From: Allobosea sp. 117 | Lineage (GTDB): Bacteria > Pseudomonadota > Alphaproteobacteria > Rhizobiales > Xanthobacteraceae | Direction of reading: 5' to 3' | DNA length: 64,000 nucleotides | Assembly (NCBI RefSeq): GCF_000702305.1 | Contig: NZ_JNLC01000010.1 | Location: forward strand, 1 to 64,000 | Part shown: one piece after another, positions 1 to 8,552 of the stretch | How the letters are laid out: the number at the start of each line of letters is the position of its first letter | How positions within the stretch are numbered: position 1 is the first letter of the stretch | Translations under genes and position numbers: made by a program | Notes under the pieces: generated by a model | The model's input: the letters and a program-made list of their open reading frames with translations, nothing else | Databases searched by the model: none | What the model was told of the DNA's origin: nothing

Positions 1-1
1 G

Positions 2-340
2 ACGCTGGAGGACATCCCGTTCCGCACCGGCGGACCGGCACGCTACGTCTCGATCCGCGAGACCGGCGGACGGCTCGGCCTGATCACGCCGCTGACGCAT
101 AATTTCTGCGAGGGCTGCAACCGCGTGCGCGTCACCTGCACCGGCACGCTCTATATGTGCCTCGGCCAGGACGACGCGGCCGATCTGCGCAAGCCGCTGC
201 GCGCCTCCGAGAGCGACGAGCTGCTGCACGCCGCGCTGGACGAGGCGATCTTCCGCAAGCCCAAGGGCCACGACTTCGTCTATGACCGTCGCGGCCAGGC
301 GCCGGCGGTGCGCCGTCACATGAGCGTCACCGGCGGCTGA
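2..340 (+). CDS. moaA: GTP 3',8-cyclase MoaA, C-terminal part (5' truncated by window edge)
   Basis: Radical-SAM enzyme of the first step of molybdenum cofactor synthesis (GTP to 3',8-cyclo-7,8-dihydro-GTP, the cPMP precursor). Only the last 112 residues are in the window; the reading frame is open from base 2. The visible part carries the C-terminal iron-sulphur site: [12 protein letters not shown] with two Cys, then a third Cys in LYMCLG. The basic NRVRVT segment belongs to the GTP-binding region. The protein ends in Gly-Gly, the tail that MoaA needs for activity, so the 3' end looks intact. The start lies outside the window. The arsenic genes that follow are on the other strand and are unrelated. 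Confidence 0.95.
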   Translation, partial: TLEDIPFRTGGPARYVSIRETGGRLGLITPLTHNFCEGCNRVRVTCTGTLYMCLGQDDAADLRKPLRASESDELLHAALDEAIFRKPKGHDFVYDRRGQAPAVRRHMSVTGG

Positions 341-353
341 GCTTCTTTGTGCA

Positions 354-1106
354 TCAGCTGCTGCGCGCAGTCCCTTCCATCGCGATCCGCGGCAGATCGG
401 CCTGTTCGGCCTCTGCCTTGAGCGCGGCCTCACGCCGCTCGCTGTAGCGGCTGGTGAAATACTCCTTCCGCTCGCGCAGCAGCAGGGTGAACTTGACGAG
501 TTCCTCCATCACGTCGACCACGCGCTCGTAATAGGGTGATGGCCTCATCCGGCCTGCTTCGTCGAACTCTTGGAAGGCCTTGGCGACCGAGGACTGGTTT
601 GGGATGGTGACCATGCGCATCCAGCGGCCCAGCACGCGCAGGGTGTTCACGGCGTTGAAGGACTGCGACCCACCCGACACCTGCATCACCGCCAAGGTGC
701 GCCCCTGGGTCGGGCGGATGCCACGATATTCGAGCGGGATCCAGTCGATCTGGCTCTTGAACAGGCCGGTGATGGTGCCGTGCCGCTCCGGGCTGCACCA
801 GACCTGACCTTCGGACCATTCCGACAGGGTACGCAGCTCGACCACCTTGGGGTGATCCGCAGGCACGCTGTCGGGCATAGGAAGCCCGCGCGGATCGAAG
901 ATGCGCGTCTCCGCTCCCATGGCGTCCAGCAGCCGGGCGGCCTCCTCGACGAGAAGGCGGCTGTAGGATCGCTCCCGGAGCGAACCGTAAAGAAGGAGGA
1001 TGCGCGGCGGGTGCGTCAGGGCGTGCGCCGGCGCCAGCTTCTCGGCATCCGGCCGGTCGAAATGCGTCGGATCGAGCGCATCGGTGAAGTCGTCAAAGCG
1101 CGTCAT
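354..1106 (-). CDS. arsH: ArsH, NADPH-dependent FMN reductase of organoarsenical resistance
   Basis: 250 residues. ArsH is a flavodoxin-fold NADPH:FMN oxidoreductase that oxidises toxic trivalent methyl- or aromatic arsenicals to the pentavalent form. The FMN-binding loop [12 protein letters not shown] follows a 40-residue N-terminal extension typical of ArsH, and the middle part has the [10 protein letters not shown] and [11 protein letters not shown] segments usual for the family. The start is the ATG beginning MTRFDDF. The open frame runs much further upstream but only as a shadow of the MFS gene. It is the last gene of the minus-strand arsenic series, 11 bases after the MFS exporter gene, and probably shares its transcript. 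Confidence 0.95.
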   Translation of the reverse strand: MTRFDDFTDALDPTHFDRPDAEKLAPAHALTHPPRILLLYGSLRERSYSRLLVEEAARLLDAMGAETRIFDPRGLPMPDSVPADHPKVVELRTLSEWSEGQVWCSPERHGTITGLFKSQIDWIPLEYRGIRPTQGRTLAVMQVSGGSQSFNAVNTLRVLGRWMRMVTIPNQSSVAKAFQEFDEAGRMRPSPYYERVVDVMEELVKFTLLLRERKEYFTSRYSERREAALKAEAEQADLPRIAMEGTARSS

Positions 1107-1117
1107 GAAAAGGCACC

Positions 1118-2374
1118 TCAGGACGTGGCGCGCTCGGCGCGGTGCGAAAGATAGGCTGCCAGCCAGAACCCGGCGGCCACCACCACCGTCATGATGACAA
1201 TGCTGAGCAGGACCGCATCGTAGGAACCCGACATCGACCAGATCATCGCCCCGGCCAACGGAGCCAGGGCGCGCGAGACGGTGCTCGGGGCGGACATGGC
1301 GCCGTTGACGGCTCCATAGGCTTCCCGCGTCAGCATCTCGGGAACCGAGAGTCCGCGCACGATGGTGGTGATGCCATTCGCGGCGCCATAGAGCAGCGCA
1401 ACGACTGCCAGCAGCAGGAAGCTCGGGGGCAGAATGTCCAGCGCGGCCAGCGCGACCGGAAAGATCGCGACGGTCACCGAGCCGATCAGCCGTACCGGCG
1501 CGCGCCGGGCGAAGACCCATATGCCGATGCGACCGGCGACTTGCGCCGGGCCGATCAACGTCATGGCGGCAACGACGGACGCCGTCTCGAACCCCTTCTC
1601 GATGAGCAGGGGATAGAGGTGGAAGGTGAAGGCCGAGAACGCCGCGGAATAGGCCGTGAACGCCACCGCCAGCGTCCAGAACACCGGCTGGCGTATCGCC
1701 CAGGCCACGGCCGCCCGGCCACTGAGCGGCGGTGCGTCGTTTGAGGAACGACGCTGGGGTGCATCCGCGTCGGGATCGATGACCGACCAGTAACATCCCG
1801 CGCAGACGAGGATGTTGATCGCCGCCAGGACCAGCAGTGCGTCGCGCCAGCCCATGGTGTCGAGCAGGAACTGCACCAGCGGGATGAACACCGTCGAGGC
1901 GAAGCCGCCCCAGAGCGTCAGCGCGGTGATGCCGGACCGCGCATGGGCAGGGCCGGCCCGGCGGGCGATGACGGCGAAGGCCGGATCGTAGAGGGTCGCC
2001 GCCTGGAGGGCACCGATCCCGGCCACCGCCAGGTAGAATAGGATGATGTCGTCGACCTGGGACCACAGCACGAGCAGCAGTCCGGCAAGCACCGAGCCCA
2101 TGGTCATGATCGAGCGGCCATGGCCCCGGTCGATGGCCGCGCCGATAGGATAGGCGGCAAGCCCCGCCAGGGCGAGCCCGAGGGTGGCGGCGCCGTAAAG
2201 CGTGGTCTTCGACCAGCCGAGCTCGTGCCCCATCGCCTCGGCGATCAGCGGAAAGCTGTAATAGAGCGAGCCCCAGGAGCAGACCTGCCCGATACCCAGG
2301 CCGGTGACGAAGAGACTGCGTGCGCCGGGCGGTCGGTGTTCGCCGACGCCCGAGGCGAGGATGTTGTCGCTCAC
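1118..2374 (-). CDS. MFS exporter of the arsenic operon (ArsK-like candidate)
   Basis: 418 residues with about twelve hydrophobic segments: a major facilitator superfamily permease without a cytoplasmic partner. The MFS inter-helix 2/3 motif is recognisable as DRGHGR (near residue 100). GTG at 2374 is chosen because it overlaps the TGA of the upstream flavoprotein gene as GTGA, a sign of translational coupling; a longer frame exists but would run deep into that gene. Its place between the flavoprotein and arsH suggests efflux of an arsenical, perhaps trivalent organoarsenic as described for ArsK. That substrate is inferred from position and not from any specific residue. Confidence 0.8.
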   Translation of the reverse strand: MSDNILASGVGEHRPPGARSLFVTGLGIGQVCSWGSLYYSFPLIAEAMGHELGWSKTTLYGAATLGLALAGLAAYPIGAAIDRGHGRSIMTMGSVLAGLLLVLWSQVDDIILFYLAVAGIGALQAATLYDPAFAVIARRAGPAHARSGITALTLWGGFASTVFIPLVQFLLDTMGWRDALLVLAAINILVCAGCYWSVIDPDADAPQRRSSNDAPPLSGRAAVAWAIRQPVFWTLAVAFTAYSAAFSAFTFHLYPLLIEKGFETASVVAAMTLIGPAQVAGRIGIWVFARRAPVRLIGSVTVAIFPVALAALDILPPSFLLLAVVALLYGAANGITTIVRGLSVPEMLTREAYGAVNGAMSAPSTVSRALAPLAGAMIWSMSGSYDAVLLSIVIMTVVVAAGFWLAAYLSHRAERATS

Positions 2375-3717
2375 GCACGCGCCCCGCAGCAGGAAGAGGT
2401 CGGCATGGCGGGTTCGGGCTGCCTGGCGGGCGCGCAACAGGCTGCCGCGGAGGTCTCTTCCTCCCGGATGGACGTGCTGCATATGCCGGTTTCCGGGAGC
2501 ACCAGCCGCACGTCCCGCGCCGCCGCGTGATCACCGGCAATGGCCGCGGCCACCGAACGGACCTGCTCGTAGCCGGTCATCATCAGGAAGGTGGGCGCTC
2601 GGCCATAGGACTTGGAGCCGACGATATAGAAGCCGGATTCGGGATGGGCGAGCTCGGCGGCACCGTGCGGCGGCACCGTCCCGCAGGAGTGCAGGTTCGG
2701 GTCGATAAGCGGCGCCAGCGCCGGGGGCGCCTCGACGATCGGGTCGAGCGCCACCCGCAGTTCCCGGAACAGCGTCAGGTCCGGCCGGAATCCGGTGGCG
2801 ACCACGATTCGGTCGACGTCCAAGGTCACGGAGTTGCCGGCGAGCCGTGCCGCCACCTGCAAAGCGTCTTCATGTCGACTTATGCGCTCCGCCGCGAACG
2901 GAACGAGCAGCTCGAGGCGGCCCTCGTCGATGGCGCGGCGGGCAGCGAGTCCCAGGGCTCCACGTTCGGCAAGGCGGTCGTCGGCACCGCCGCCAACGAT
3001 CTTGGCGAGGCCGCTGCGCCGCAGCGCCCAGAACACGCGCGTTGTCGGCGCCTCATCCTTCAGCCGTAGCAGGTCGAGCACGACGTTGATTGCCGAATGG
3101 CCGCTGCCGACCACGAGGATGCGGCGCCCCTCGTAGTTGGACCGCTCGGTGCCGACCACGTCGGGAATGCCATAGGCGATATGGTCAGCGGCTTCAGCCT
3201 CGCCGGGAACCGGCAGACCATCGACACCCATCGGGTTCGGCTGACGCCAGTTGCCGGAAGCGTCGATGATCGCGCGGGCAACCACCTGCTCCTCGTTTCC
3301 GTCAGGCCCGCGCCAGCGCACGAGGAAGGGGGCGTTCTCGCGGCCTGTCGAGGTCAGCTTGTCGAATCCGAGGCGGCTGACGGCGAGCACCTCGGCCTGA
3401 CAGCGAACATGCGGCGCAAGAGCCGGAAGGCGGGCCAGCGGCTCCAGATAGTCCCGCACCAGCGCCGCGCCGTCGGGCAGCGCCTCCGGATCGGGTTCCT
3501 GCCAGCCACCCTCCGTCAGCAAATCTCGCGCGGCGGCATCGACATTGTAGCGCCAGGGCGTGAACACACGCACATGCGCCCAGTCGCGCAGCGATGCGCC
3601 AACGCCCGCACCGCGCTCCAGAACCAGCGGCGTCAGCCCTCGTGTAAGCAATTGCGCCGCGGCGGCAAGTCCCACCGGCCCCGCTCCGATGACAACGACG
3701 GGAAGGTTCTGCTCCAT
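2371..3717 (-). CDS. FAD/NAD(P)-dependent oxidoreductase of the arsenic operon (ArsO-like flavin monooxygenase family)
   Basis: 448 residues. The N-terminal dinucleotide fold starts with [15 protein letters not shown] (FAD) and a second one is at [13 protein letters not shown] (NADPH); an ATGFRP segment follows, as in flavin-containing monooxygenases and thioredoxin-reductase-like proteins. The C-terminus is odd: it carries two Cys-Cys pairs (AAACCAPA and SSCCGARA) that could bind As(III). The ATG at 3717 has a good ribosome site (GGAAGGA, 9 bases upstream); a TTG at 3756 would add 13 residues and is less likely. The gene is coupled to the MFS gene by a 4-base overlap. A role in oxidising or handling an arsenical is inferred from context; no activity is known to me. 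Confidence 0.75.
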   Translation of the reverse strand: MEQNLPVVVIGAGPVGLAAAAQLLTRGLTPLVLERGAGVGASLRDWAHVRVFTPWRYNVDAAARDLLTEGGWQEPDPEALPDGAALVRDYLEPLARLPALAPHVRCQAEVLAVSRLGFDKLTSTGRENAPFLVRWRGPDGNEEQVVARAIIDASGNWRQPNPMGVDGLPVPGEAEAADHIAYGIPDVVGTERSNYEGRRILVVGSGHSAINVVLDLLRLKDEAPTTRVFWALRRSGLAKIVGGGADDRLAERGALGLAARRAIDEGRLELLVPFAAERISRHEDALQVAARLAGNSVTLDVDRIVVATGFRPDLTLFRELRVALDPIVEAPPALAPLIDPNLHSCGTVPPHGAAELAHPESGFYIVGSKSYGRAPTFLMMTGYEQVRSVAAAIAGDHAAARDVRLVLPETGICSTSIREEETSAAACCAPARQPEPAMPTSSCCGARA

Positions 3718-3758
3718 CTTATTCGGTCCTTCCAGCAAGTTGGAAATATCGGGCAAAT

Positions 3759-4085
3759 TCAGTCCGCAGTTTCGGCCTGCGCGGCCGTCTTGGAGCAGCC
3801 CTCATCCGCACAGCATTCGTCGGCGAGGTAGCCAATTAGGGTATTCATGGCCGGGTAATTGGCGCGGCAGATCAGCGTCGTTGCCTGTCGCTCCTGGGTC
3901 ACCAGCTCAGCGTCGATAAGGCGGCGAAGGTGATGGGAAAGCGTCGAGGCCGCGATGCCGAGCCTCTCCTGCAAGTGACCGACCGGCAACCCAGCATGCC
4001 CCGCCCGCACCAGCGTGCGGTAGATGGCCAAGCGCGTCGGACTGCCGATGGACTCGAGTTGGCGAGCAGCTTGTTCGAGATTCAT
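3759..4085 (-). CDS. arsR: ArsR/SmtB-family arsenite-responsive repressor (first gene of the distal ars unit)
   Basis: 108 residues, the usual length. The winged helix-turn-helix lies at about residues 34-60 (STLSHHLRRL recognition helix). Candidate As(III) ligands are the C-terminal cluster Cys91, Cys92 and Cys97 (DECCADEGC) plus Cys73, not the classic CVC pair in the DNA-binding helix, so this belongs to a C-terminal-sensor type. It is the first gene of arsR, flavoprotein, MFS, arsH and lies 41 bases before the flavoprotein gene. A 20-base dyad at 4127-4146, just upstream of its start, is the likely operator, implying autoregulation. Confidence 0.9.
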   Translation of the reverse strand: MNLEQAARQLESIGSPTRLAIYRTLVRAGHAGLPVGHLQERLGIAASTLSHHLRRLIDAELVTQERQATTLICRANYPAMNTLIGYLADECCADEGCSKTAAQAETAD

Positions 4086-4126
4086 TGAAATACGCTAGAC
4101 CGCAAGAGCATGAGCGTCAACGTTTA

Positions 4127-4146
4127 TTTCGACGATCATCGAAATT
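4127..4146 (-). promoter_or_regulatory. Candidate ArsR operator upstream of the distal arsR
   Basis: Inverted repeat ATTTCGA-CGATCA-TCGAAAT with perfect 7-base arms and a GATC centre. It lies 42 bases upstream of the arsR start at 4085 and immediately beyond the acr3 stop codon. Position and symmetry fit a dimeric winged-helix repressor. It could also fold as a weak hairpin at the end of acr3. Confidence 0.5.
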
Positions 4147-4148
4147 TA

Positions 4149-5204
4149 TCAACGCGTCTCATGTGCGGCCCGCGGGGCCGAACTCCCGCTCTCGTACCAT
4201 CCCTTGGAGCGGTTCACGATCCACACGACCGACAGCATCACCGGTACCTCGATGAGCACACCGACCACCGTCGCGAGCGCGGCCCCGGATTGGAACCCGA
4301 ACAGGCTGATGGCGGCAGCCACGGCCAGCTCGAAGAAGTTGGAGGCTCCGATCAGTGCGGATGGCCCCGCCACGCAGTGCTGCTCGCCGGCGAGGCGATT
4401 GAGCAGGTAGGCAAGGCCGGAGTTCAGATAGACCTGGATCAGGATCGGTACCGCCAGCAGGGCAATGACGAGCGGCTGGGCCAGGATTTGCTCGCCCTGG
4501 AAGCCGAACAGCAGCACGAGGGTGGCGAGCAGAGCCACGAGGGAGAGTGGCTGCAAGCGTGCCAGCAATGCATCGAGGCTCGCCTGTCCTCCCCGGGCCA
4601 GCAGTGCGCGGCGCACGGCTTGCGCGACCACCACCGGCACGACGATGTAGAGCACCACCGACAGTACCAGCGTGTCCCACGGCACCGTGATCGCCGATAG
4701 CCCGAGCAGAAGGCCCACGATCGGCGCGAAGGCGACCACCATGATCGCGTCGTTGAGCGCCACCTGGGTCAGTGTGAAGTGCGGCTCGCCGCGGGTCAGA
4801 TTCGACCAGACGAACACCATGGCCGTGCAGGGCGCGGCCGCCAGGATGATGAGCCCGGCGATGTAGCTGTCGATCTGGTCGGCCGGGAGATAGGGCCGGA
4901 AGAGCCAGCCGATGAACAGCCAGCCGAGCGCGGCCATGGAGAACGGCTTCACCGCCCAGTTGATGAACAGGGTAACGCCGATGCCACGCCAATGCCGGGT
5001 GACCTCGCCCAGCGCGGCGAAGTCGATGCGGAGCAGCATCGGCACGATCATCAGCCAGATCAGCACCGCCACGGGCAGATTGACCCTGGCGATCTCCATC
5101 GCGCCGATGGAATGAAACACGCCCGGCAGAACATGACCGAGGGCGATGCCCACGACGATGCAGAGGGCAACCCAGACGGTCAGGTAGCGTTCGAAGGTTG
5201 ACAT
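4149..5204 (-). CDS. acr3: Acr3-type arsenite efflux permease
   Basis: 351 residues with about ten membrane segments; Acr3 exports As(OH)3 across the inner membrane using the proton gradient. The family-defining segment is ILAAAPCTAMVFVWSNLTRG, with the conserved Cys in membrane helix 4 that is needed for arsenite transport, followed by LTQVALNDAIM. The ATG at 5204 is preceded by AGGAG at a spacing of about 6; the open frame upstream of it is spurious. It follows the glutaredoxin-type arsC by 8 bases, so reduction and export are made from the same message. Confidence 0.95.
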   Translation of the reverse strand: MSTFERYLTVWVALCIVVGIALGHVLPGVFHSIGAMEIARVNLPVAVLIWLMIVPMLLRIDFAALGEVTRHWRGIGVTLFINWAVKPFSMAALGWLFIGWLFRPYLPADQIDSYIAGLIILAAAPCTAMVFVWSNLTRGEPHFTLTQVALNDAIMVVAFAPIVGLLLGLSAITVPWDTLVLSVVLYIVVPVVVAQAVRRALLARGGQASLDALLARLQPLSLVALLATLVLLFGFQGEQILAQPLVIALLAVPILIQVYLNSGLAYLLNRLAGEQHCVAGPSALIGASNFFELAVAAAISLFGFQSGAALATVVGVLIEVPVMLSVVWIVNRSKGWYESGSSAPRAAHETR

Positions 5205-5212
5205 GCCCACTC

Positions 5213-5644
5213 CTATGCCGCCGCCACGCGGTGGCCATCGGCGTCCACGACTAGTTCGCCATCTTCCTTGTGAAACAAGCCTCGCTGCGGAGCGGAGAGG
5301 ATGTCGAGCACGGTCTCCGATGGGCGGCAAAGCTTCACGCCGAGCGGCGTGATCACGATGGGCCGGTTGATGAGGATCGGATGGGCCATCATGGCGTCGA
5401 GAAGATCGTCATCGGTGTGGCTTGGGCCGTCCAGACCGAGTTCGGCAAAGGGCGTGTCCTTCTCGCGCACGACGGCGCGCACCGGCACACCCATGCGGGC
5501 GATCAGCCCCTTGAGTTCATCACGGCTTGGCGGTGCCTTCAGGTACTCGATGATGGTTGGCTCGATGCCGGCGTTGCGGATCAGGCCAAGCACGTTACGT
5601 GACGTGCCGCAGGCCGGGTTGTGATAGATCGTGACGGACGACAT
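5213..5644 (-). CDS. arsC: Glutaredoxin-coupled arsenate reductase ArsC
   Basis: 143 residues, the full family length. It reduces arsenate to arsenite with glutathione and glutaredoxin. The N-terminus has the active-site HNPACGTSRN with the nucleophilic Cys12, and the downstream basic residues sit in the expected contexts (the Arg of LINRPIV and that of KLCRPSE). Thioredoxin fold of the ArsC/Spx type. It lies between the thioredoxin-coupled ArsC and acr3, with gaps below 10 bases on both sides. The organism therefore encodes two unrelated arsenate-reductase chemistries in one transcript. Confidence 0.95.
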   Translation of the reverse strand: MSSVTIYHNPACGTSRNVLGLIRNAGIEPTIIEYLKAPPSRDELKGLIARMGVPVRAVVREKDTPFAELGLDGPSHTDDDLLDAMMAHPILINRPIVITPLGVKLCRPSETVLDILSAPQRGLFHKEDGELVVDADGHRVAAA

Positions 5645-5653
5645 CCCGGCCTC

Positions 5654-6196
5654 CTACGCCACATTCGACCGCGGGCTGGTCGCGCCTTCGCTGCGGCCGA
5701 TCTCGTGCAGCTTGGCGCCGAGCGTCATGGCGTCGAGGCTGCGGATCGGTAGGGCCGTGAAGGCGGCGATGCGATTCTTGAGATAACGGAAGGCGCGCGC
5801 GAAGGCGGCCTCTTTTTCGATGTCCGTGCCCGTCACGGCGGCGGGATCGTCGATCCCCCAATGAGCGGTCATGGGCTGTCCGGGCCAGATCGGGCAGGTC
5901 TCCCCGGCTGCCGCGTCGCAGACGGTGAAGACGAAATCCATCACCGGCGCGTCCGGGACGCCGAATTCGCCCCAGCTTTTCGACCGTAGTCCGTCGGTCG
6001 GATAGTCGAAGCTGCGCAAGGTGGCCAGCGTCAGCGGATTCACCATGCCCTTCGGCTGGCTACCGGCGGAGAATGCCCGGAATTTTCCGCCGCCATCCTT
6101 CTTCAGGATGGACTCGGCCATCAGCGAGCGGGCCGAGTTGCCGGTGCAGAGGAACAGGACGTTGTAGACATGGCCGGGCGACGTAAGGTCAGGCAT
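5654..6196 (-). CDS. arsC: Low-molecular-weight-phosphatase-type arsenate reductase
   Basis: 180 residues. The phosphatase loop CTGNSARS gives Cys17-X5-Arg23, and a second pair, Cys93 and Cys101 (VCDAAAGETCP), completes the three-cysteine relay of thioredoxin-coupled arsenate reductases. The ATG at 6196 overlaps the end of the preceding arsR by 8 bases, so the two are co-translated; a longer open frame upstream is a shadow of that arsR. The C-terminal 20 residues (GRSEGATSPRSNVA) are poorly conserved. Duplicate chemistry with the glutaredoxin enzyme next door and with the fusion protein upstream. Confidence 0.92.
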   Translation of the reverse strand: MPDLTSPGHVYNVLFLCTGNSARSLMAESILKKDGGGKFRAFSAGSQPKGMVNPLTLATLRSFDYPTDGLRSKSWGEFGVPDAPVMDFVFTVCDAAAGETCPIWPGQPMTAHWGIDDPAAVTGTDIEKEAAFARAFRYLKNRIAAFTALPIRSLDAMTLGAKLHEIGRSEGATSPRSNVA

Positions 6197-6560
6197 GGCT
6201 CGCCTCCTTGGCGGCAGTGCTCCCTGCCGGGCAGCAGGGCTCGAGATCGGCGACCAAGGGAACACACACCTCCGGCCTGCCGCCGCAGCAGTCCTTGAGG
6301 ATGAAGGCGGCAAGCTCGCGCGCGGAGGTCAGCCGCACGCGGTAAATGATCTGGCGGCTCTGCCGCTCGGCTTCGATCAGGCCAGAGCGGACGAGAATAC
6401 CGAGATGGCTGGAAAGTGTGTTGTGGGGGACATCGAGCTGCCGCGCGACCTCTCCGGCCGGCAGACCTTCCGGCTCGTGCGCGACGAGCAGGCGGAAGAC
6501 GTCGAGCCGAGTGGGCTGCGATAGTGCGGCAAAGGAAGCTAGGGCTTGATCCGTGTCCAT
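6189..6560 (-). CDS. arsR: ArsR-family repressor with a cysteine-rich tail
   Basis: 123 residues. Winged helix-turn-helix of the ArsR/SmtB fold at about residues 34-62 (HNTLSSHLGILVRSG) and a C-terminal extension with five cysteines: Cys91, Cys92, Cys99, Cys109 and Cys110 (KDCCGG, EVC, EPCCPAG). The tail is the likely arsenite sensor. It heads the unit arsR, LMW-type arsC, Grx-type arsC, acr3. A dyad overlapping its start (6560-6589) is a likely autoregulatory site. Its helix-turn-helix is close to that of the upstream ArsR-ArsC fusion, suggesting duplication. Confidence 0.9.
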   Translation of the reverse strand: MDTDQALASFAALSQPTRLDVFRLLVAHEPEGLPAGEVARQLDVPHNTLSSHLGILVRSGLIEAERQSRQIIYRVRLTSARELAAFILKDCCGGRPEVCVPLVADLEPCCPAGSTAAKEASHA

Positions 6561-6589
6561 ATGTCCATGATGGTCGACATGTGGACATA
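6560..6589 (-). promoter_or_regulatory. Dyad overlapping the start of the middle arsR, candidate operator
   Basis: TATGTCC at 6560-6566 is repeated inverted as GGACATA at 6583-6589, spanning 30 bases. It covers the start codon and leader of the arsR that begins at 6560 on the minus strand. The stretch is AT-richer than its surroundings. Binding there would block translation start and promoter clearance of the arsR-arsC-arsC-acr3 unit. Confidence 0.45.
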
Positions 6590-6639
6590 AATCAACGAAA
6601 AAGGAAATTCTGCTCGACCGGCAGTCGCCGCTCGGCCCC

Positions 6640-7512
6640 TCATGCCGCGCGGGCGGCGACGGTCATTTCGGTTGCGCCTTCCATGACGCCGATGTCACCG
6701 AGCCGCCTCTTGAGGGCGGCAAGGTCCAGCGTCTCGATCGGCAGGTTGACGAAGGCCGACATACGCGCCGCGATCTGCCGGTACGTGCTCTGGAAGGCTG
6801 CGCGAAGTTCGGCCTCGTTGTTGCCCGCCGCCGCCGGATCGGGCAGTCCCCAATGGGCCGTGAGAGGGTGTCCCGGGAAATTCGGGCAGCTTTCGCCAGC
6901 AGCCGAATCGCAGACGGTAATGACGAAATCCATAGGCTCGACGGCACCATCCGCGAACTCGTCCCAGCTCTTCGAGCGCAGGTCATCGGTCGTGTAGCCG
7001 AGGGAGCGGAGCAGATCGATCACCAGCGGATGGGGCGCGCCGCGCGGCTGGCTCCCAGCCGAATAAGCGTGGAAGCGGCCACGCCCCTCCCTGTTCAGGA
7101 CCGCCTCGGCCATGATCGACCGGGCCGAATTATGCGAACAGACGAGAAGCACGTTGTAGGGACGCGTCACCGGCTCGCTCGGCCGCAACCGCGGAAAGGC
7201 GAGCTCTTCGGCTGCCGGAACCGGCAATTCCGAGATCAGCAGCGACAGAATGGAGGCCGTGCGGCTCGTGCTGGCCGCATAGATGATGGAACGACCTTCA
7301 CGACGGGAAGTGACCAGACCCGCGCGTTCAAGCTGGGCAAGGTGCGTCGACATGGTATTATGCGGTACCGCCAGCAGACGTGCGATATCGCCGGCCGCAA
7401 GGCCATAGGGCACGTAACGCAGCAGCAGGCGGAATGCATCGAGACGGGTCGGCTGGGCAAGCGCATCGAAAACTTCGACCGCATCGTCGGACAGCAGGCG
7501 CTTCACATCCAT
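6640..7512 (-). CDS. ArsR repressor fused to thioredoxin-type arsenate reductase
   Basis: 290 residues in one uninterrupted frame. Residues 1-95 are an ArsR/SmtB winged helix domain (ALAQPTRLDAFRLL, HNTMSTHLAQLERAG). A linker of about 20 residues follows. Residues 118-280 are a complete low-molecular-weight-phosphatase-type arsenate reductase, with Cys125-X5-Arg131 (VCSHNSARS) and the relay Cys201/Cys209 (VCDSAAGESCP). All catalytic cysteines are kept, so the enzyme half should be active. The ArsR half lacks the C-terminal cysteine cluster of the neighbouring ArsR. It follows the pstS-like gene by 20 bases. Whether the reductase half also senses arsenic for the DNA-binding half is unknown. 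Confidence 0.9.
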   Translation of the reverse strand: MDVKRLLSDDAVEVFDALAQPTRLDAFRLLLRYVPYGLAAGDIARLLAVPHNTMSTHLAQLERAGLVTSRREGRSIIYAASTSRTASILSLLISELPVPAAEELAFPRLRPSEPVTRPYNVLLVCSHNSARSIMAEAVLNREGRGRFHAYSAGSQPRGAPHPLVIDLLRSLGYTTDDLRSKSWDEFADGAVEPMDFVITVCDSAAGESCPNFPGHPLTAHWGLPDPAAAGNNEAELRAAFQSTYRQIAARMSAFVNLPIETLDLAALKRRLGDIGVMEGATEMTVAARAA

Positions 7513-7532
7513 CGTGTCGCTAGATCTCCCGT

Positions 7533-8552
7533 TCAGCTGCCGCTCTTGAACGCCGTGGCCCAGTAGTCCTTCACCTGCCGCACCAGCGGCTCCGGAAGCG
7601 GGACATAGCCGAGTTTCGATGCATATTCGCTGCCCTCGCCAAGTGCAAAGGCAAAGAATGCGAAGGCGGTCCGGCTACGGTCGGCGCTGACCGGGGCCTT
7701 ATACATCAGGGCGAAGGTGGTGGCCGCGATCGGATAGGCATCCGGCGCGGGAGAGTCATTGATCGTCGCGTAGAAATCGCGCGTCTGCTTCCAGTCCACG
7801 CTCAGCGCCGCGGCCTGAAACGAGGCCGCGCTCGGGGCGATGAAGTTGCCCGCGCGGTTCTGCACGAGACCATAGGTCAGCTTGGCCTGGGTCACATAGG
7901 TGAACTCGACATAGCCGATCGAGTTCTCTACGCGCTGGACCTCGAGCGCCACGCCCTCATTGCCGCGAGCCCCGTTGCCGACCGGCCAGGCGACGGCGTT
8001 TCCTTCGCCGAGCGTCTCCTTCCACTCCGGGCTAGCCTTCGACAGATAGGAAACCCAGTTGAAGGTCGTGCCGGATCCGTCCGAGCGGTGGACCACCGCG
8101 ATCAGGGTGTCGGGAAGCGGAAGGTCCGGGTTGAGCGCCTTGAGCGCGGGATCCGACCACTTCGCGATCTTGCCCATGAAGATGTCGGCCAGCACAGTTC
8201 CGGTGAACCGCATGGTGCCGGGCTTCACGCCCGGAAGGTTAACGACAGGCACCACGCCGCCGAAGACGATCGGAAACTGGCCGAGCCCCAGCCGTTCCAG
8301 TTCCTCGGGCTTCAGTGGCTTATCCGAAGCGCCGAAATCGACTGCCTTGTCGCGGATGCGGTTCACGCCCGCCGACGAGCCAACCGACTGATAGCCGACG
8401 ATCGTGCCGTGCGCCTGGCGGTAGGCCTGCGCCCACTGCCAGATGATCGGATAGGCGAAGGTCGATCCCGCCCCGCTCAGCTCGTCCGCATGTGCGGAAC
8501 CAATCAGGCTCATGAAGGCGGTGGCAGCCAAGGCGAGGAAAGAGCGGCGCAT
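7533..8552 (-). CDS. pstS: PstS-type periplasmic phosphate-binding protein, arsenic-linked
   Basis: 339 residues. A Sec signal peptide (MRRSFLALAATAFMSLIGSAHA) is followed by a complete PstS fold with the oxyanion-binding loops GAGSTFAYP, SVGSSAGVNRI, DFGASDKPL and RSDGSGTTFNW. Normally PstS delivers phosphate to PstCAB; no pstC, pstA or pstB is present here. It is the first gene before the ArsR-ArsC fusion (20-base gap), which points to a phosphate-selective binder made under arsenate stress, or to an oxyanion sensor. A TATAAT hexamer on the minus strand at 8571-8566 is a plausible -10 element. Confidence 0.88.
   Translation of the reverse strand: MRRSFLALAATAFMSLIGSAHADELSGAGSTFAYPIIWQWAQAYRQAHGTIVGYQSVGSSAGVNRIRDKAVDFGASDKPLKPEELERLGLGQFPIVFGGVVPVVNLPGVKPGTMRFTGTVLADIFMGKIAKWSDPALKALNPDLPLPDTLIAVVHRSDGSGTTFNWVSYLSKASPEWKETLGEGNAVAWPVGNGARGNEGVALEVQRVENSIGYVEFTYVTQAKLTYGLVQNRAGNFIAPSAASFQAAALSVDWKQTRDFYATINDSPAPDAYPIAATTFALMYKAPVSADRSRTAFAFFAFALGEGSEYASKLGYVPLPEPLVRQVKDYWATAFKSGS

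Noticed and set aside
354..2540. A single 728-codon open frame covering arsH and the MFS region
   Set aside because: Only the last 250 codons (ArsH) are protein-like. The upstream part is Arg/Pro/Gly-rich shadow of the MFS gene in another frame, typical of high-GC DNA.
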